Below, in pieces: positions 1 through 10,900 of a stretch of DNA of 64,000 nt; positions within the stretch are counted from its first letter, which is position 1, and each line of letters opens with the position of its first letter. Source of the DNA: Whitmania pigra (Eukaryota; Annelida; Clitellata; Hirudinida; Haemopidae); NCBI GenBank assembly GCA_021613335.1, contig JAJTWR010000159.1:1842501-1906500 (forward strand), written 5' to 3'. Both the position numbers and the translations under genes were made by a program. The notes under the pieces were generated by a model, which worked only from the letters and a program-made list of their open reading frames with translations, did not search any database and was not told the DNA's origin.

Positions 1-782
1 TTATATCTTCAGTAGATGTATTTTTTGCAAATGGGCAATATGTATGTTTTATTTATTCATTTCTTTGGGCCATCTTACATACATGTAACCAAACTTAAAG
101 TCTGTGCAAACAACTCAGGACCACCCATTTATGAAACGGAGGGGTCCGAACAAAGCTGTAGTTTTTGGGGTGAGGGAAATGTCAGCAGAATGTGGACATC
201 CACGTAATTGTGAGTGAGAACTTATAAAGCTTAAACCTAGATTTAATAAGGTGCCAAATTCTCGGCTTGTGTTGTCTTCTTGTGCACTTGTGATACCCGA
301 TGATGATGCAATAGAAGCAAAATATTAAAATTCTGTGCTGCATCCAGAAAGTCTTATGCCTCAGATGACACTCAAAGTCTTACTAATTTGGCATATTTTG
401 CTTAATCCACATTAAGACTGGATTCGTTGTGATGAATAATCATTATACATTCAATCTGCAAATCATATTCAGAAAGAAAGACCAAATACCTTGCCACATC
501 ACTACTAGTAACCTAACTCAGATGATAGCATTGAAGTATCTATTCAAAAGGGAAATTACAAAATATGAACACTTCAGGCCAATTTATTATCCAATTTTAT
601 TGGGCTTGACAGGGATTGCATCTGGATCACAAATATGCCAACAAGTTACAAACAAAATCTTTGCCCACAAACATGTCAATGTCTATCAACCTTTTGCAAA
701 GTTGTAGCAAACCAAGAAGTAATATTTAACTTAAAATGATATGAAATGTTCTTCCGACCAAAGTTCCAATGTAAATTACTGA
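1..782. other. Left-edge sequence without a recognisable gene
   Basis: Short ORFs occur on both strands (for example 429-707 plus) but none carries a domain I recognise. A minus-strand reading at about 200-350 stays open for roughly 50 codons and includes a hydrophobic stretch. I could not connect it to other exons with consistent splice phases. I treat this block as intergenic, untranslated, or the end of a gene lying off the left edge. Confidence 0.3.
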
Positions 783-936
783 TATGATGTGCAGATGTAT
801 CTTTACATCTGCCTCGGGCACTTGAATGTTGCCATTCATGTTGTGAGCACTGAAGCCAGCCATAAGCTCTCCCAATTCACCAGTAGTATCTTGCATGTTA
901 AACAACTGAATGTGAATGGTGACATTGGGTGCAGAG
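783..936 (-). CDS. Candidate orphan exon, unknown protein
   Basis: On the minus strand an acceptor-like AG at about 937 opens a frame that reads SAPNVTIHIQLFNMQDTTG and continues through an acidic and hydrophobic mixture to a possible donor (gtaatt) near 782. The composition looks like a real exon. Its start phase (2) is compatible with being spliced to the exon ending at 1619 of the gene to the right, as an alternative to the exon at 1334-1448. No domain was recognised. It could be a chance open frame. Confidence 0.3.
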
Positions 937-1333
937 CTGTTATACATATTGAATGGACTATTATGACTAACATATTGATAACAGCTGCCTTAATTTATCA
1001 TGCAATCCTATCACTAACCCATCAGTCAAACTACTTTTTGAGTATTATTTTTATGTGCAAATGTTGGTATGAAAATTGACTACTATCATCATCCACACCA
1101 TTGTCATCACTGCTGTCCCCATGTTTATCCCTCCATTTGTTTCATGTTGTCATACTTCCTTCTAGAGCACCTGCAGCTGATTGGATCATCTTTCTTTTGT
1201 CTCCAAGCTCTTTTCAGCTGCACAAATGCCATATTCACAACAAGCTTATTAATGTTCTAACATCATGACCAATAATAACATGGCTAATGTAATGATAAAA
1301 TCATGATAAAAGCTTCTGCCAAATTGCACTAAG

Positions 1334-2615
1334 TTATCCCAACATCAGAATCATTGACTCACTCCTTCCTAAACAGGTGGCTGCATTTGAGTTCAATGAA
1401 TCTGAGTTTGTCAGCTGATGTCCACTGTTCAAAGCAAACCTTGCAGAACTGCAAGTAAATAAAGTTTAAATAACTAAACTCAAATTAAACAACTAACAAT
1501 AAAATATCTGATGCTAAAGAAGGAGCCATAAATTAATTCAAACAAACTTAAAAGTGTTAACAATTTGAATTATTTTTAAGAACATTCAAGAAAACCAATC
1601 CAATGCTTTGCTTCCTACCTCAACATCTCTCCGGTCATGGCAGCAATGCGAAAATTTTCCATATTTTCACTGGAAAGTAGGAATGACATTACAATAATGC
1701 ATCATGCGTTCATATTGTCAATAATAGATTAATATTAACCTGTCATCATCACTCTCAGATGAGCTTGCCTTTCTCTTTTTGGATGGGTTTTTAGTCAATT
1801 CTTTTAATGTTAGGCTTGAATTTGCTTTAGATTCTTGATTATGAATTGGATTAAACAATCTCACATCATCTGAAAATCAATCATATTTGTCAATTTTAAC
1901 CATACATCTACCAACTTTCTAATTAAATGTTTGTTGTCATCGCTTCTGTCACTCATAATTGTAACTTTATTTACAAGCCTTATGAATAAAATTTTCATTC
2001 ACTGTATACCTTCTTGCAATTCAATGCTTGCATGGTTTGGACTCTTTGTCTTTTTAATTTTTAAAGAACTGCAAAAAGTGATCATCAGATGAAACAACCC
2101 TTCTATTAATATTTGAAATTTCTTACCTCTCTAAAGTGTCATAAAGATGCCTAGATAACAACTCCTTATGATCATTTATCAGTTGTTGATTGATATTTCT
2201 GAAGTGAAAGTATGAATGAGCAAATCAACAGGTTGTCACTTGCAAATTTATGCAAACAAATCACTTTTTCAAGGAATGTGTCTGGTTAACATTTGGAGGG
2301 GCAAGAATCGTACTTACATCTGAAAATGAAGTAGTTATCTGATGACACTTTTCTACTAACTGTATAATAATTATATTTTAATTGCATCAGCCCAATCGAG
2401 CTTATGCTAGAGAATAATAGTTTGACCCTGCTCTCGCTCCCATTTTTCGTAAACTTGGTCGACATTTAAGAAAATAGCTTCGGAAAGGCAGATCCTCAAA
2501 CATATATATCCATATTTTAATAATTCCACAGAATTTAATTATTAACTATGACAATCTGACCTACAACGACATCAGCAAATTTATCGTAGCACTCGTCCGA
2601 GTCTGAGTCCGACAT
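1334..2615 (-). CDS. Multi-exon gene of unknown function, acidic and Lys/Ser-rich
   Basis: Start at 2613-2615 gives MSDSDSDECYDKFADVV. Candidate exons on the minus strand are 2561-2615, 2427-2477 (contains VDQVYEKWEREQ), 2127-2198 (contains INQQLINDHKELLSRHL), 2010-2068, 1740-1869 (ends in a Lys- and Ser-rich patch, KKRKASSSESDDD), 1619-1669 and 1334-1448 with a TAA stop. The last five join with consistent phases. The join from 2427 to 2198 does not: phase 1 meets phase 2, so at least one small exon or a different splice site is missing. Another candidate piece lies near 2300-2340. The KKRK stretch beside Ser/Asp resembles a nuclear localisation signal next to CK2-type sites, which is inference. 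I do not recognise the family. It starts on the opposite strand from the SH3BP2-like gene, so 2616-4015 is a divergent promoter region. Confidence 0.5.
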
Positions 2616-2901
2616 CTTTCGCTCAATTAACTAGAAAGAACACTTAGTAAAGAAATTGTAAAAGTGCGCAAAAGCAGGATATGAATTAGTTTATTTTATA
2701 ATATCGCCCAAGAGGAAAAAGTAAATAACAGTGTAACAATTCTCTGGTCTTAAACTAAATTATTAGCTAAACAGAGAACATTTTTGTTTTTCAAACATGT
2801 GACATATTTGGTTTTACCATAAATTTGTGTATCTTAAGTCTTTCGTGAATGCATATTTAACAATAACATTTTGTTACGTATAAATGATGCTTCTGAAGTT
2901 G

Positions 2902-3575
2902 TGGATAATCATCTCATGAATAATTGGTGAGATGTGCAGATCTACAATCAAATAATAATTTAGCTTAAAAAGATTTTCCTAAAAGCAAACAATTGAGACT
3001 GGAGTTTTTTGCAGCAGCTAAAAATCTCATCAATTATTCATAAAAGGATTATCCAGGTTAAGAGGCGTGGTCTTGCCTACACTGAAATAGAAAATAACTT
3101 TTAGAAAACAGCCAAATAATATTTTATTTGCAAACTTGAAAATATAAATAATAAAAAATTATAATTATTTAAAAACTCTTGTAACGCACTTCACCAGCTT
3201 AAAAATAGCTATTTAGACAATAGGCCGGAACTATGTATCCAGAAAACAAGCTAAAGTGAACAAATACTAAATTATTAACCTAACCTTAACCCAAACTCAA
3301 ATAATAAGCTATTAAAATATACTAAAACAGCGTTTGCAAGACGGGCGAGACTGAGTTTCCCCAACGAGATTCGAACTCACGCTGCAAACGCGAGAGGCAA
3401 AGCCTTATCCACTACAAACTCGAAGCGAGCGTAGTGCTCTATAGACACCATAACTCTCTGGATCACTACAGGATTTCATTACAGGCAAGACCTCGCTTCT
3501 TGACCTGGATAATCATCTCATGAATAATTGATGAGATCTTTTGCTGCTGCAAACAACTCCAGCCAACAATTGAGG
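2902..3575. mobile_element. Foldback (inverted-repeat) element with a tRNA-like core
   Basis: The segment 2989-3089 is an inverted copy of 3473-3573, roughly 85% identical over about 100 bp by eye. The arms share runs such as TGGAGTT, GCAGCAGC, CTCATCAATTATTCAT and GATTATCCAGGT. A third partial copy at 2902-2933 has the same orientation as the right arm, so 2902-3054 forms its own smaller palindrome. The roughly 380-bp centre contains a tRNA-like segment. Long inverted arms without coding capacity fit a MITE or foldback transposon. No target-site duplication was established. It sits between the two divergent genes. Confidence 0.75.
3362..3420 (-). other. tRNA-like segment (degenerate tRNA or tRNA-derived SINE head)
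   Basis: The minus strand contains a good internal box B core (GTTCGAATC at 3368-3376) inside a T-arm that can pair (GTGAG with CTCGT, two G-T pairs). A box A-like stretch TAGTGGATAAGG lies at 3403-3414. A D-arm can form with wobble pairs, but the anticodon stem has only three of five pairs and no 7-bp acceptor stem can be found. It is therefore not an intact tRNA gene. A pol III promoter inside a repeat suggests a tRNA-derived SINE or a captured tRNA pseudogene. Confidence 0.5.
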
Positions 3576-4015
3576 CCATTAACTAACTATAACCAAGTTT
3601 AGTAGGGCTAACCAAAGCCGTTCAATTGTATCTACTTGAGTTATAATAACCGGTCTTTAGCTTATTTGTTGTATGTTGATTATTATAAAAAAAGTATAAA
3701 TTGACATTACTATTACAGTTTAATAATTCATTCGTTTAAGGTTGTATTGGATACTAAAACTTCCTGGTTGGTATATTTCACAACCTAATTTGAATTTTAT
3801 GAATTAAATTGTTCTCAAACATTTCAACGGAGGTGATGCCATGTAATATGAAAAAAGCTTAGAATGAGGCGTTTATTCTTCGCTTGTCATCGAATTTATT
3901 TAAAGAAACTTTATCACCAGCATTTTGCTATTACATAACAATATTTCACTTTTTTGGTTTGTTAATTTAAATCTCTAACTCTCACGATATTTATCCCCAG
4001 TCAGAATTTGCAATA

Positions 4016-7000
4016 ATGTCAAGCAATGCCTTTATATTCAACGTTCCACAACCGTTAAAAAACACACGTGAGTGGATACTTATATCTTTTTAAGATAACA
4101 AATGGCCATGAGCTGAGAATGAAAAACGACATATCTGATCGCTGAAATGTTAATTATTCTTGAACGCAGGAGTCACAAACATATTGATGATTAGTCTCTT
4201 TTTATTTTATTTGAATGGGGGAATGTGACGCCTTGGTAAAGTCTACAATTATCCGTAGGAAATTTAATGAAATTTCGGAACTTAGCGCAAAAATCTTTTA
4301 GTGATTGTTTTAACTTTAGCTTACAGTCAATTGAAAATTGATGGAAGACATGGCTGGCTGAGGAAGAAAATCACAAAAACGTTTCGGAGAATAGTGTGTG
4401 AGTCGATTATAGACTTTCTAAGTGTATATTATTAGATATTAATATTTTCTGATAGTTTTCAGATATTACATTTTTGACTCATTTCTAATAATACAGATAT
4501 TATAACAATTATTAAATAACTAGGGGAGAAAAAAATGGTCGTCCTTAGAGACGGATGTTTATATGTTTTCAAGAACGAGGAGAGTCAATCATACGAAAAG
4601 GCATTTTCATTGTTTGGCTATAACGAGTAAGCTGTTATTTTAGACATTTTATTTAATTAATAGTTTTATTGACTTACTTATATATTTTTTAAAGAATTTC
4701 AAAGGCTCAAGAAGTACACAGTGCGGAGGCTGTTTACCCTTTCAAAATTTGTTATGCACTGGATTCGAAGGAACAAGTCAAATATTTTTCGACTGATTCA
4801 GCACATGAAAGAGCTGTATGATTGTTTTAAAAATTATGTTTATGTTATATTACAAAAATATTACATGTGATTACATTTAATTATTTAAACAAATTACTTT
4901 TGACTCGATTAAGCTTTAACAGTTATTAAAATTGTATTTGTCATATTGCTATTTGTAAGAATATGTAAGAATTTCTAAATAATGACTATAGAAAATGGTG
5001 CTCTGAAAGATGTAAATACATGTAAAGGCTATCAAAAATTCAAAAGATCAATATAATAAGTTTTTACAAATTATTTGTTATAAATAAATTTTGGGTTTTT
5101 TGAGATCTAGAAAGGCAAAAGCTTCTGAAAGAACAAGTTAAAAAAGACAATTAACACTTCCTGAAGGAAGATTTAATTTTATAAATGTCTAATAATAGAT
5201 TGATGTCCTGATGTAATGGTCACAGAAAGCTATTGTTGTTAAAATTTATTAATCTATTTATCAAAATGTGTGGCTCCAATGTAAAACATTTTATCATGTA
5301 TCAGTTTTTCTGTTCTATGCAGAAGTTTCAGGCCAAAATTTAACAATTTTAGGAATGGATGATAGCAATTAGGAATGAGATGTTGAAGGTTCACAAAATT
5401 GAGTAAGTATTTCTTAAATGAAATTACTTAATTTAATTAATTATTAGCTAATTGATTATTTTCATGTGAGTTTTTCATGATTTTTTTGTGTTATTGTTGA
5501 GTTTGGGAATATTGTATTTATTTTTGTCAAAAATATTTCACATTCTGTTTTGTAGAATGATAAAATTAATAATAATGATAATGGTAATGATTGTGATAAT
5601 AATAGCAATAACAACAATGATGGCATTAATAGCAGTAATAGTAAATTATTTTTTAATTTTTTGATTTAATATTATTTAAAAGTGTATATTGCATTTCTGA
5701 GTGATATTTTGTAAGAACCGGCTTAGAACAAGATGCAGGCCAAAGCACTGACACTGAAGTACCAATTTCTTCAATAGAGTTTTTTGATCGAGTGAAGAGT
5801 ATTTACTCAAGTGGGATTGAATCCGGTTGGCAATTATTCAGTCACTTATCCTTCAAATTAATTCCATAACGTGTTGTTTGCAATATTATCATATGCAAAT
5901 TTGTTCTCATTGAATGTGCATGTTCAATATGCAGATTCAGACCTTGAATCAGAATACAATTACCCGGAAGGTATGATGGCAATGGATTTTGTTTTGTTTC
6001 TTTATACAATTTGTTAATCATTTAACTTTTAGTTTTGTATTTTCAATTCCAAATCTGGAACAAATTTTTCTGTAAATTTGTATTCAACTAAACACAAAGT
6101 TATTAATGTTTAAACTTTCGTTGTTTAAGAAGAATTACCCAAACTCCCTCCACCACCTGTTGAAATTAAAATTCCTTCAAATACTGAAATTTCCAAAAAT
6201 GGACATCCTGAAAGACCAAGTAAGTGCTGAACAGTAGACTTACATTTGGATTACCCAAATACATTTCATTTCATCTTACCATCAGTTGTTCCGCCGAAAC
6301 CTGCAAAAGAAAAGGTTATTTCATGTTCTAATTTAATGAAGTTCTAGGATTAAGTAGGGTACTAATTTTTTTCAGAAGTCCAACAGATTTCAAAATAACT
6401 GATTTAAAAATAGTTACAATTACTTTCTGGAATCTGTAAAATTTTATTTTAATGCTCACTTTGAATGTGGAGGTTATCATTGGCCATCCATAGGATATTT
6501 GGTGATTCCTTTATAATAAGTCCCTTGGTAATTTAATGATCAATGCACCTGCCAACTCGTAATTCATGCTTAGCTTAGACTTCCACGTCTGAAAAACCTA
6601 AATTTGGATATATTTATAATTACATCATACAAATTAAGTAATTCTAACTCAATCATTTAATTTTATATTGCAAAGTATTTTGATATCTAATTATATTGTT
6701 ATATAATTATTATTATATTATAATTATTATCTAATATTTTATTTTATTTAAATTTCTAAATAGAATTTTTGTTTTAGTTTAAAAGCATTGCATATAGATA
6801 AAAGTTAACTTTTGCAATTAAATAATATTACAGCCCAACTTAGAAAGCTCTGCCAGATGGAATGGCACCCCAGGACAAGGGAAGAGGTATAAAGGTTTTA
6901 TTTGACTTGGGGGTCGTCCATAAAGGAATTCTACAAAAAGTTTCTGATTTTTTACCTCCTCCCCTCCAATTGCAGACATGGATTTTATGGATGAATCCTT

Positions 7001-7557
7001 GCATGATTTCATAAATAATCAATTTTTAATAATTCAGAATCTTGGTCAAGTATGGTTATGAAGGAAGCTACATGATCAGAAGCAGTTCGGATGGCTGTGA
7101 TGTATGATTCATTTAGTTGAGATGTCACACAAATCATTTCAACTGAGCACCAACATTCATTTTGTTTCTAGGTCCTGCTGGTGATTTCAGATTATAATGC
7201 CAGAAAATTTAAAATATTTAAAGAAGTAGGTTCAGCTTGCCCTATAAATTGATGTTTGACCAATTTTAAGAAAAAAGAACTGATCGTTTTTCGCAACTGC
7301 AATTAGCCAATTTGCGAATGCTTTGCACATTCAAATAGGCATTCATAGCCTTGCTCATGTTTAAACTTTAAATTTAGTCTACTATTTGAAGCAATGTTTC
7401 AACAATGTTTTCCTACTAGAACAAAAAGCTGTTTTTGGCTAAGGAGGATGAATGCTTTGACGATATCAATAGCCTACTCCTTCATTACAAATCTCGACCT
7501 CTGCCAAAGATAAAAACTAAGCTCAAGGATCCCTACACAGAGCGACAACACAAATAG
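4016..7557 (+). CDS. SH3BP2-like: SH3BP2-like adaptor with N-terminal PH and C-terminal SH2 domain
   Basis: Thirteen exons join with consistent phases to a 325-residue protein: 4016-4067, 4320-4397, 4524-4626, 4695-4815, 5353-5402, 5716-5825, 5935-5970, 6130-6219, 6286-6314, 6834-6886, 7038-7101, 7172-7225, 7420-7557 (TAG). The PH domain spans roughly residues 25-155: GWLRKK, then VVLRDGCLYVF, AFSLFGYNE, YPFKI and EWMIAIRNEM. AFSLFGYN and PFKI are close to the vertebrate SH3BP2 PH domain. A Pro-rich linker follows (KLPPPPVEIKIP and VPPKPAKEK), then an SH2 domain with YGYEGSYMIRSSSDG (the R stands where FLVR places its phosphotyrosine-binding Arg) and a C-terminal INSLLLHYKSRPLP helix. In vertebrates SH3BP2 links tyrosine kinases such as Syk and Abl to downstream signalling. 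It is about half the vertebrate length because the linker is short. Intron 10 may hide more linker. The assignment is strong by domain order; orthology is likely but untested. Confidence 0.85.
5570..5650. repeat. Imperfect trinucleotide-rich repeat in an intron
   Basis: A run of imperfect AAT/GAT/AGT-type triplets lies inside the fifth intron of the SH3BP2-like gene. It has no coding role in the assembled transcript. Confidence 0.6.
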
Positions 7558-7984
7558 ATGCAACTACTTTGTTCCTTCCATTTAAAGAAACACTGCAATT
7601 GTTATTTTAATTATGCAATTAATGTATTACCATGCCTTTTCTGGATGCAAATGTAAATACATAAGCACAAGAATTCAAATAAATTCTCCAACACTAGATT
7701 TTGTTTGTTGGCTTGTTCTAACTGCAACAAGGACATTATTTGCAATTAATGTAAATTCATGCACATCGTCCCAGGAATATTTACAAAGCATCGTGTCACC
7801 CCACCATTCAAACGTCAGAAGATTAAAGAATATGAAACAGTTTGTGAGACATTATATTTGTAACGCAATTTTCGGAGCCTCCCAATGCTCACAATATTAA
7901 TTGACAAATTATGAAACAATAACTTCATAAATACAAGCATTTGAGTGTCCTAATAGCAGTCAAAATTTATCAATGGGATGTGAA
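7558..7984. other. Convergent intergenic region / 3' untranslated regions
   Basis: This lies between the stop codons of two converging genes. A 95-codon plus-strand ORF (7613-7900) has low-complexity, Cys-scattered content and no domain, and is most likely in the 3' UTR of the upstream gene. Nothing else was seen. Confidence 0.6.
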
Positions 7985-10900
7985 TCATCTGAGATTGAGC
8001 AGACTCTCGCCATCAATGAGCTGGAGGACACAAATGTAAATTGTCAGAAAAACAATTTAAATAATTTTGAATAGATATCTGTTGCAATGGCTATATCATC
8101 TCAATTGCTGGTAAACTTACAGAATTCTCGACGAGGTCAGTGGTTCCGTCGTCTTCAATCATGAGCTCGATCATGGTATCACTGTCATCATCATCTTCGT
8201 CATCATCATCATCCTCAAAAACTTCTTTTAAGAGGCTTGCCTCACTTTCATGGGGGGTTTCTGTTAAGGATGTGTAGCTGGAGGTGGATGTTTTTGCCCA
8301 GGCGAATGCAAGTTTCCCATCCTCAAAGTCTGCAGCCATTCGAGCCACCTGTTACGGCATTAAGTGCATGCATGAGCTTTTTAGAAACACATTATTAACC
8401 ACGACTTCTATCAAAAAGTGCCTTTAGAGTGATTAAGAAGTACCTGCTCAGCTTCTTTCCTGGTGGCATATGTAACAATAATGCTTTCTTCTTTCCCTCC
8501 AACATCTTCAAACTTCTCCATCTTGCCAAATTTCTGTAGCATTCGTAAATCATAAGTGCTAAACTAAGTCTACAGCTCAGCTAATGTAACTTACCCCTAG
8601 GTGGGCAATTACAGCATTTTTCTTTTCAGTTTGAAATCCAGACACTATGAGTTGTTTTGGTCTGCGATCGATGAGCCTCGATGACATTTGGGAGTTATAC
8701 TGAGGCCTTGCTGTCTTTCCTTGTTGCACTTTGAAGAATGGCTTTGTAGGCTTGCCAAAAAATTTTTGAGCAAATGGTCTTTTAGTTTGCCTCTTAAAGA
8801 GGATGCTAGCCTACAAAAACAAATTAAAAGCAAAGTAGTAGATATACATTAACTTCTCTCATATTCTTATTTTCTTTTGAAACTCACTTGTTTCTTCATC
8901 ATCTTTATTTTGTTGTCAAGTTCTGTTGTATCAGCACCATCCTTTGCCTGTGATATCAAGTCTAATTCTGCATCTAGAATCTGCTTCTTCAGCTAAAAAT
9001 GTTTCAGACAACTGTAACCATCAACTTCAGATAAAGCACTAATCAACAACAGGTACAATAAATACTTCTGGAGCAGAGACATTTGAGGGGAATGTGGAAT
9101 CTTGGAAGTTTTCGGGCTTCATAAGTTCAATGCTTCCATCAAGTTCAGATTTCAGCTTGCGACTTTGCAGAGACAAATCCTTCAACTTCTACAATATGAT
9201 TTCAAGACTTCGTATTAAATAAAATGATCGTACTCAAAGCAAAAGCATTTCAAACCTTTTTCATTGCCAATCTGTCTTCTTCAGATAGACCTGGTTTCTG
9301 AAGCTCTTCCAAGATGGACTGATTGATAACAAAAAAAACCATTATAATTAATTAATAAATTATTTATTCCCTCAATTAAAACTCATACTTTCTGCTTCTG
9401 CAACTGCTCTTCAAAGAAGAGCCTCTTCTTCTTTTCCAGTTCTAATTTTCTTTTCATCACTTCCTATGAACATCATCACATAGTATGTGAGCAATAGAAA
9501 ATTTAAGATTCTACATTAATTTAATAATTCTCAGACAACTACTGAACCTTCATGAGGTCTCCTTTCTTGTTGACTGAAGATATTCTTTTGATCTTTGATG
9601 AAGGATTATAAACAAAGGACATCTGCGACAACTGAGAAGCACATGATGACGGAGGATTTTTTGAAGGCATCAAAACAACAGTTCTCTACATGAGAAGAGA
9701 ACATGCAGCTCATAATGCATGACATGGCATCATAAAATCTAAAGACACAAACCTTTTGCTCCATTGACTTGACTGGTGCTGTGAAATCTTCTGATCCTCT
9801 TGCCTCCTCATTTTCAGCAGAGTCATCACCATGTCTTTCTTCCTCTGGTTTGTCATCAACAGCATGCATTTTTGGTTCAGGTGCCAATCCACCTAATCTT
9901 TCCTTTACTGACTTTCTTGCCTCAGGGAGTACAACCTGAAGTTTTAAAAATTAATTTAAACTACAAATAGCATATAATTACTTCAGAATATCAATGCAAG
10001 ACAAACAACAAACCCTGGAGATCTTAGCGGGGTCGTGATACCACAAAACTTCAATGAAGCGATTGTTGAACACAGGTTCACTGCTATTGTAAGCTGATTC
10101 AGCAGCCGAGTGACTCCCAAAGGTTATCAGAGCTGATCCAGGGTTGCCAGAATAATGAACCTTTAAAGCAACATTTTATGAGCAAATTATGAAGAAAGAT
10201 TTAAAATTGTATGCTTGAAATACCTGGATGTTTGTTATGGTTCCAAACTTTGAGAACTGCTGATTGATGGAGGAGATGGTATTTAGTGCAGGAGGGATGT
10301 TGTTGATAAGAAGAGTGTTGTCTAAATTTCCATCGTATCTGCCCTGATGACCATCCACTTTAATGCCTGCAACATGCACAAACATATTACACAAACCACA
10401 ATTTGAGCCAGCGAATGCTCAAAAAGAAAAATAATCATGCAAAATAATAACAAACCCAGCCGATTCTTGACGGACGCATGTTCGACGTAGGCAGGAAATG
10501 AATTCAAGTTTGCAAAGCCCATCACTTGCCTTGATGCTGTGAATTATAGACTAACAAATGTATTGACTACCAGATGAATGTCAAAATATGAATCAAACAA
10601 ACTTGGCTCCTTGGAAATGATAATCTGAGGAGTTTGAAAATTTAATCCCAGTGGTATCGAAGGCACAAGATTGCTAGGTGGCGGATATGCAGTGAAGTGC
10701 TGAATAATTTGGGGTGGATGGTTGGTAACAACAGACTGAATTGGCTGAGCAGCTGGAATGAGTTTTGCAGGAAATGGAGAAAGAGCGTTGGGTGGTGGAA
10801 TTCCAAAACCTTTTAAGAATGTTTGTAGCATAGAATTATTAAACTGTAATATAACTTAATTTAACAAATTCAAAAAGCAGATCATGCTCTTACCCAATGG

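Noticed and set aside
1381..1448. Minus-strand reading with FCKVCFEQWTSADKLRF and ELKCSHLF, resembling the start of a RING finger
   Set aside because: The frame does not match the splice phase of the preceding exon and stops before the remaining Cys/His ligands.
3362..3420. Functional tRNA gene
   Set aside because: No acceptor stem forms and the anticodon stem is mostly unpaired; only the internal promoter-like boxes are convincing.
7613..7900. 95-codon plus-strand ORF
   Set aside because: It follows the SH3BP2-like stop codon, lacks any domain and has no supported splice sites; most likely 3' UTR.
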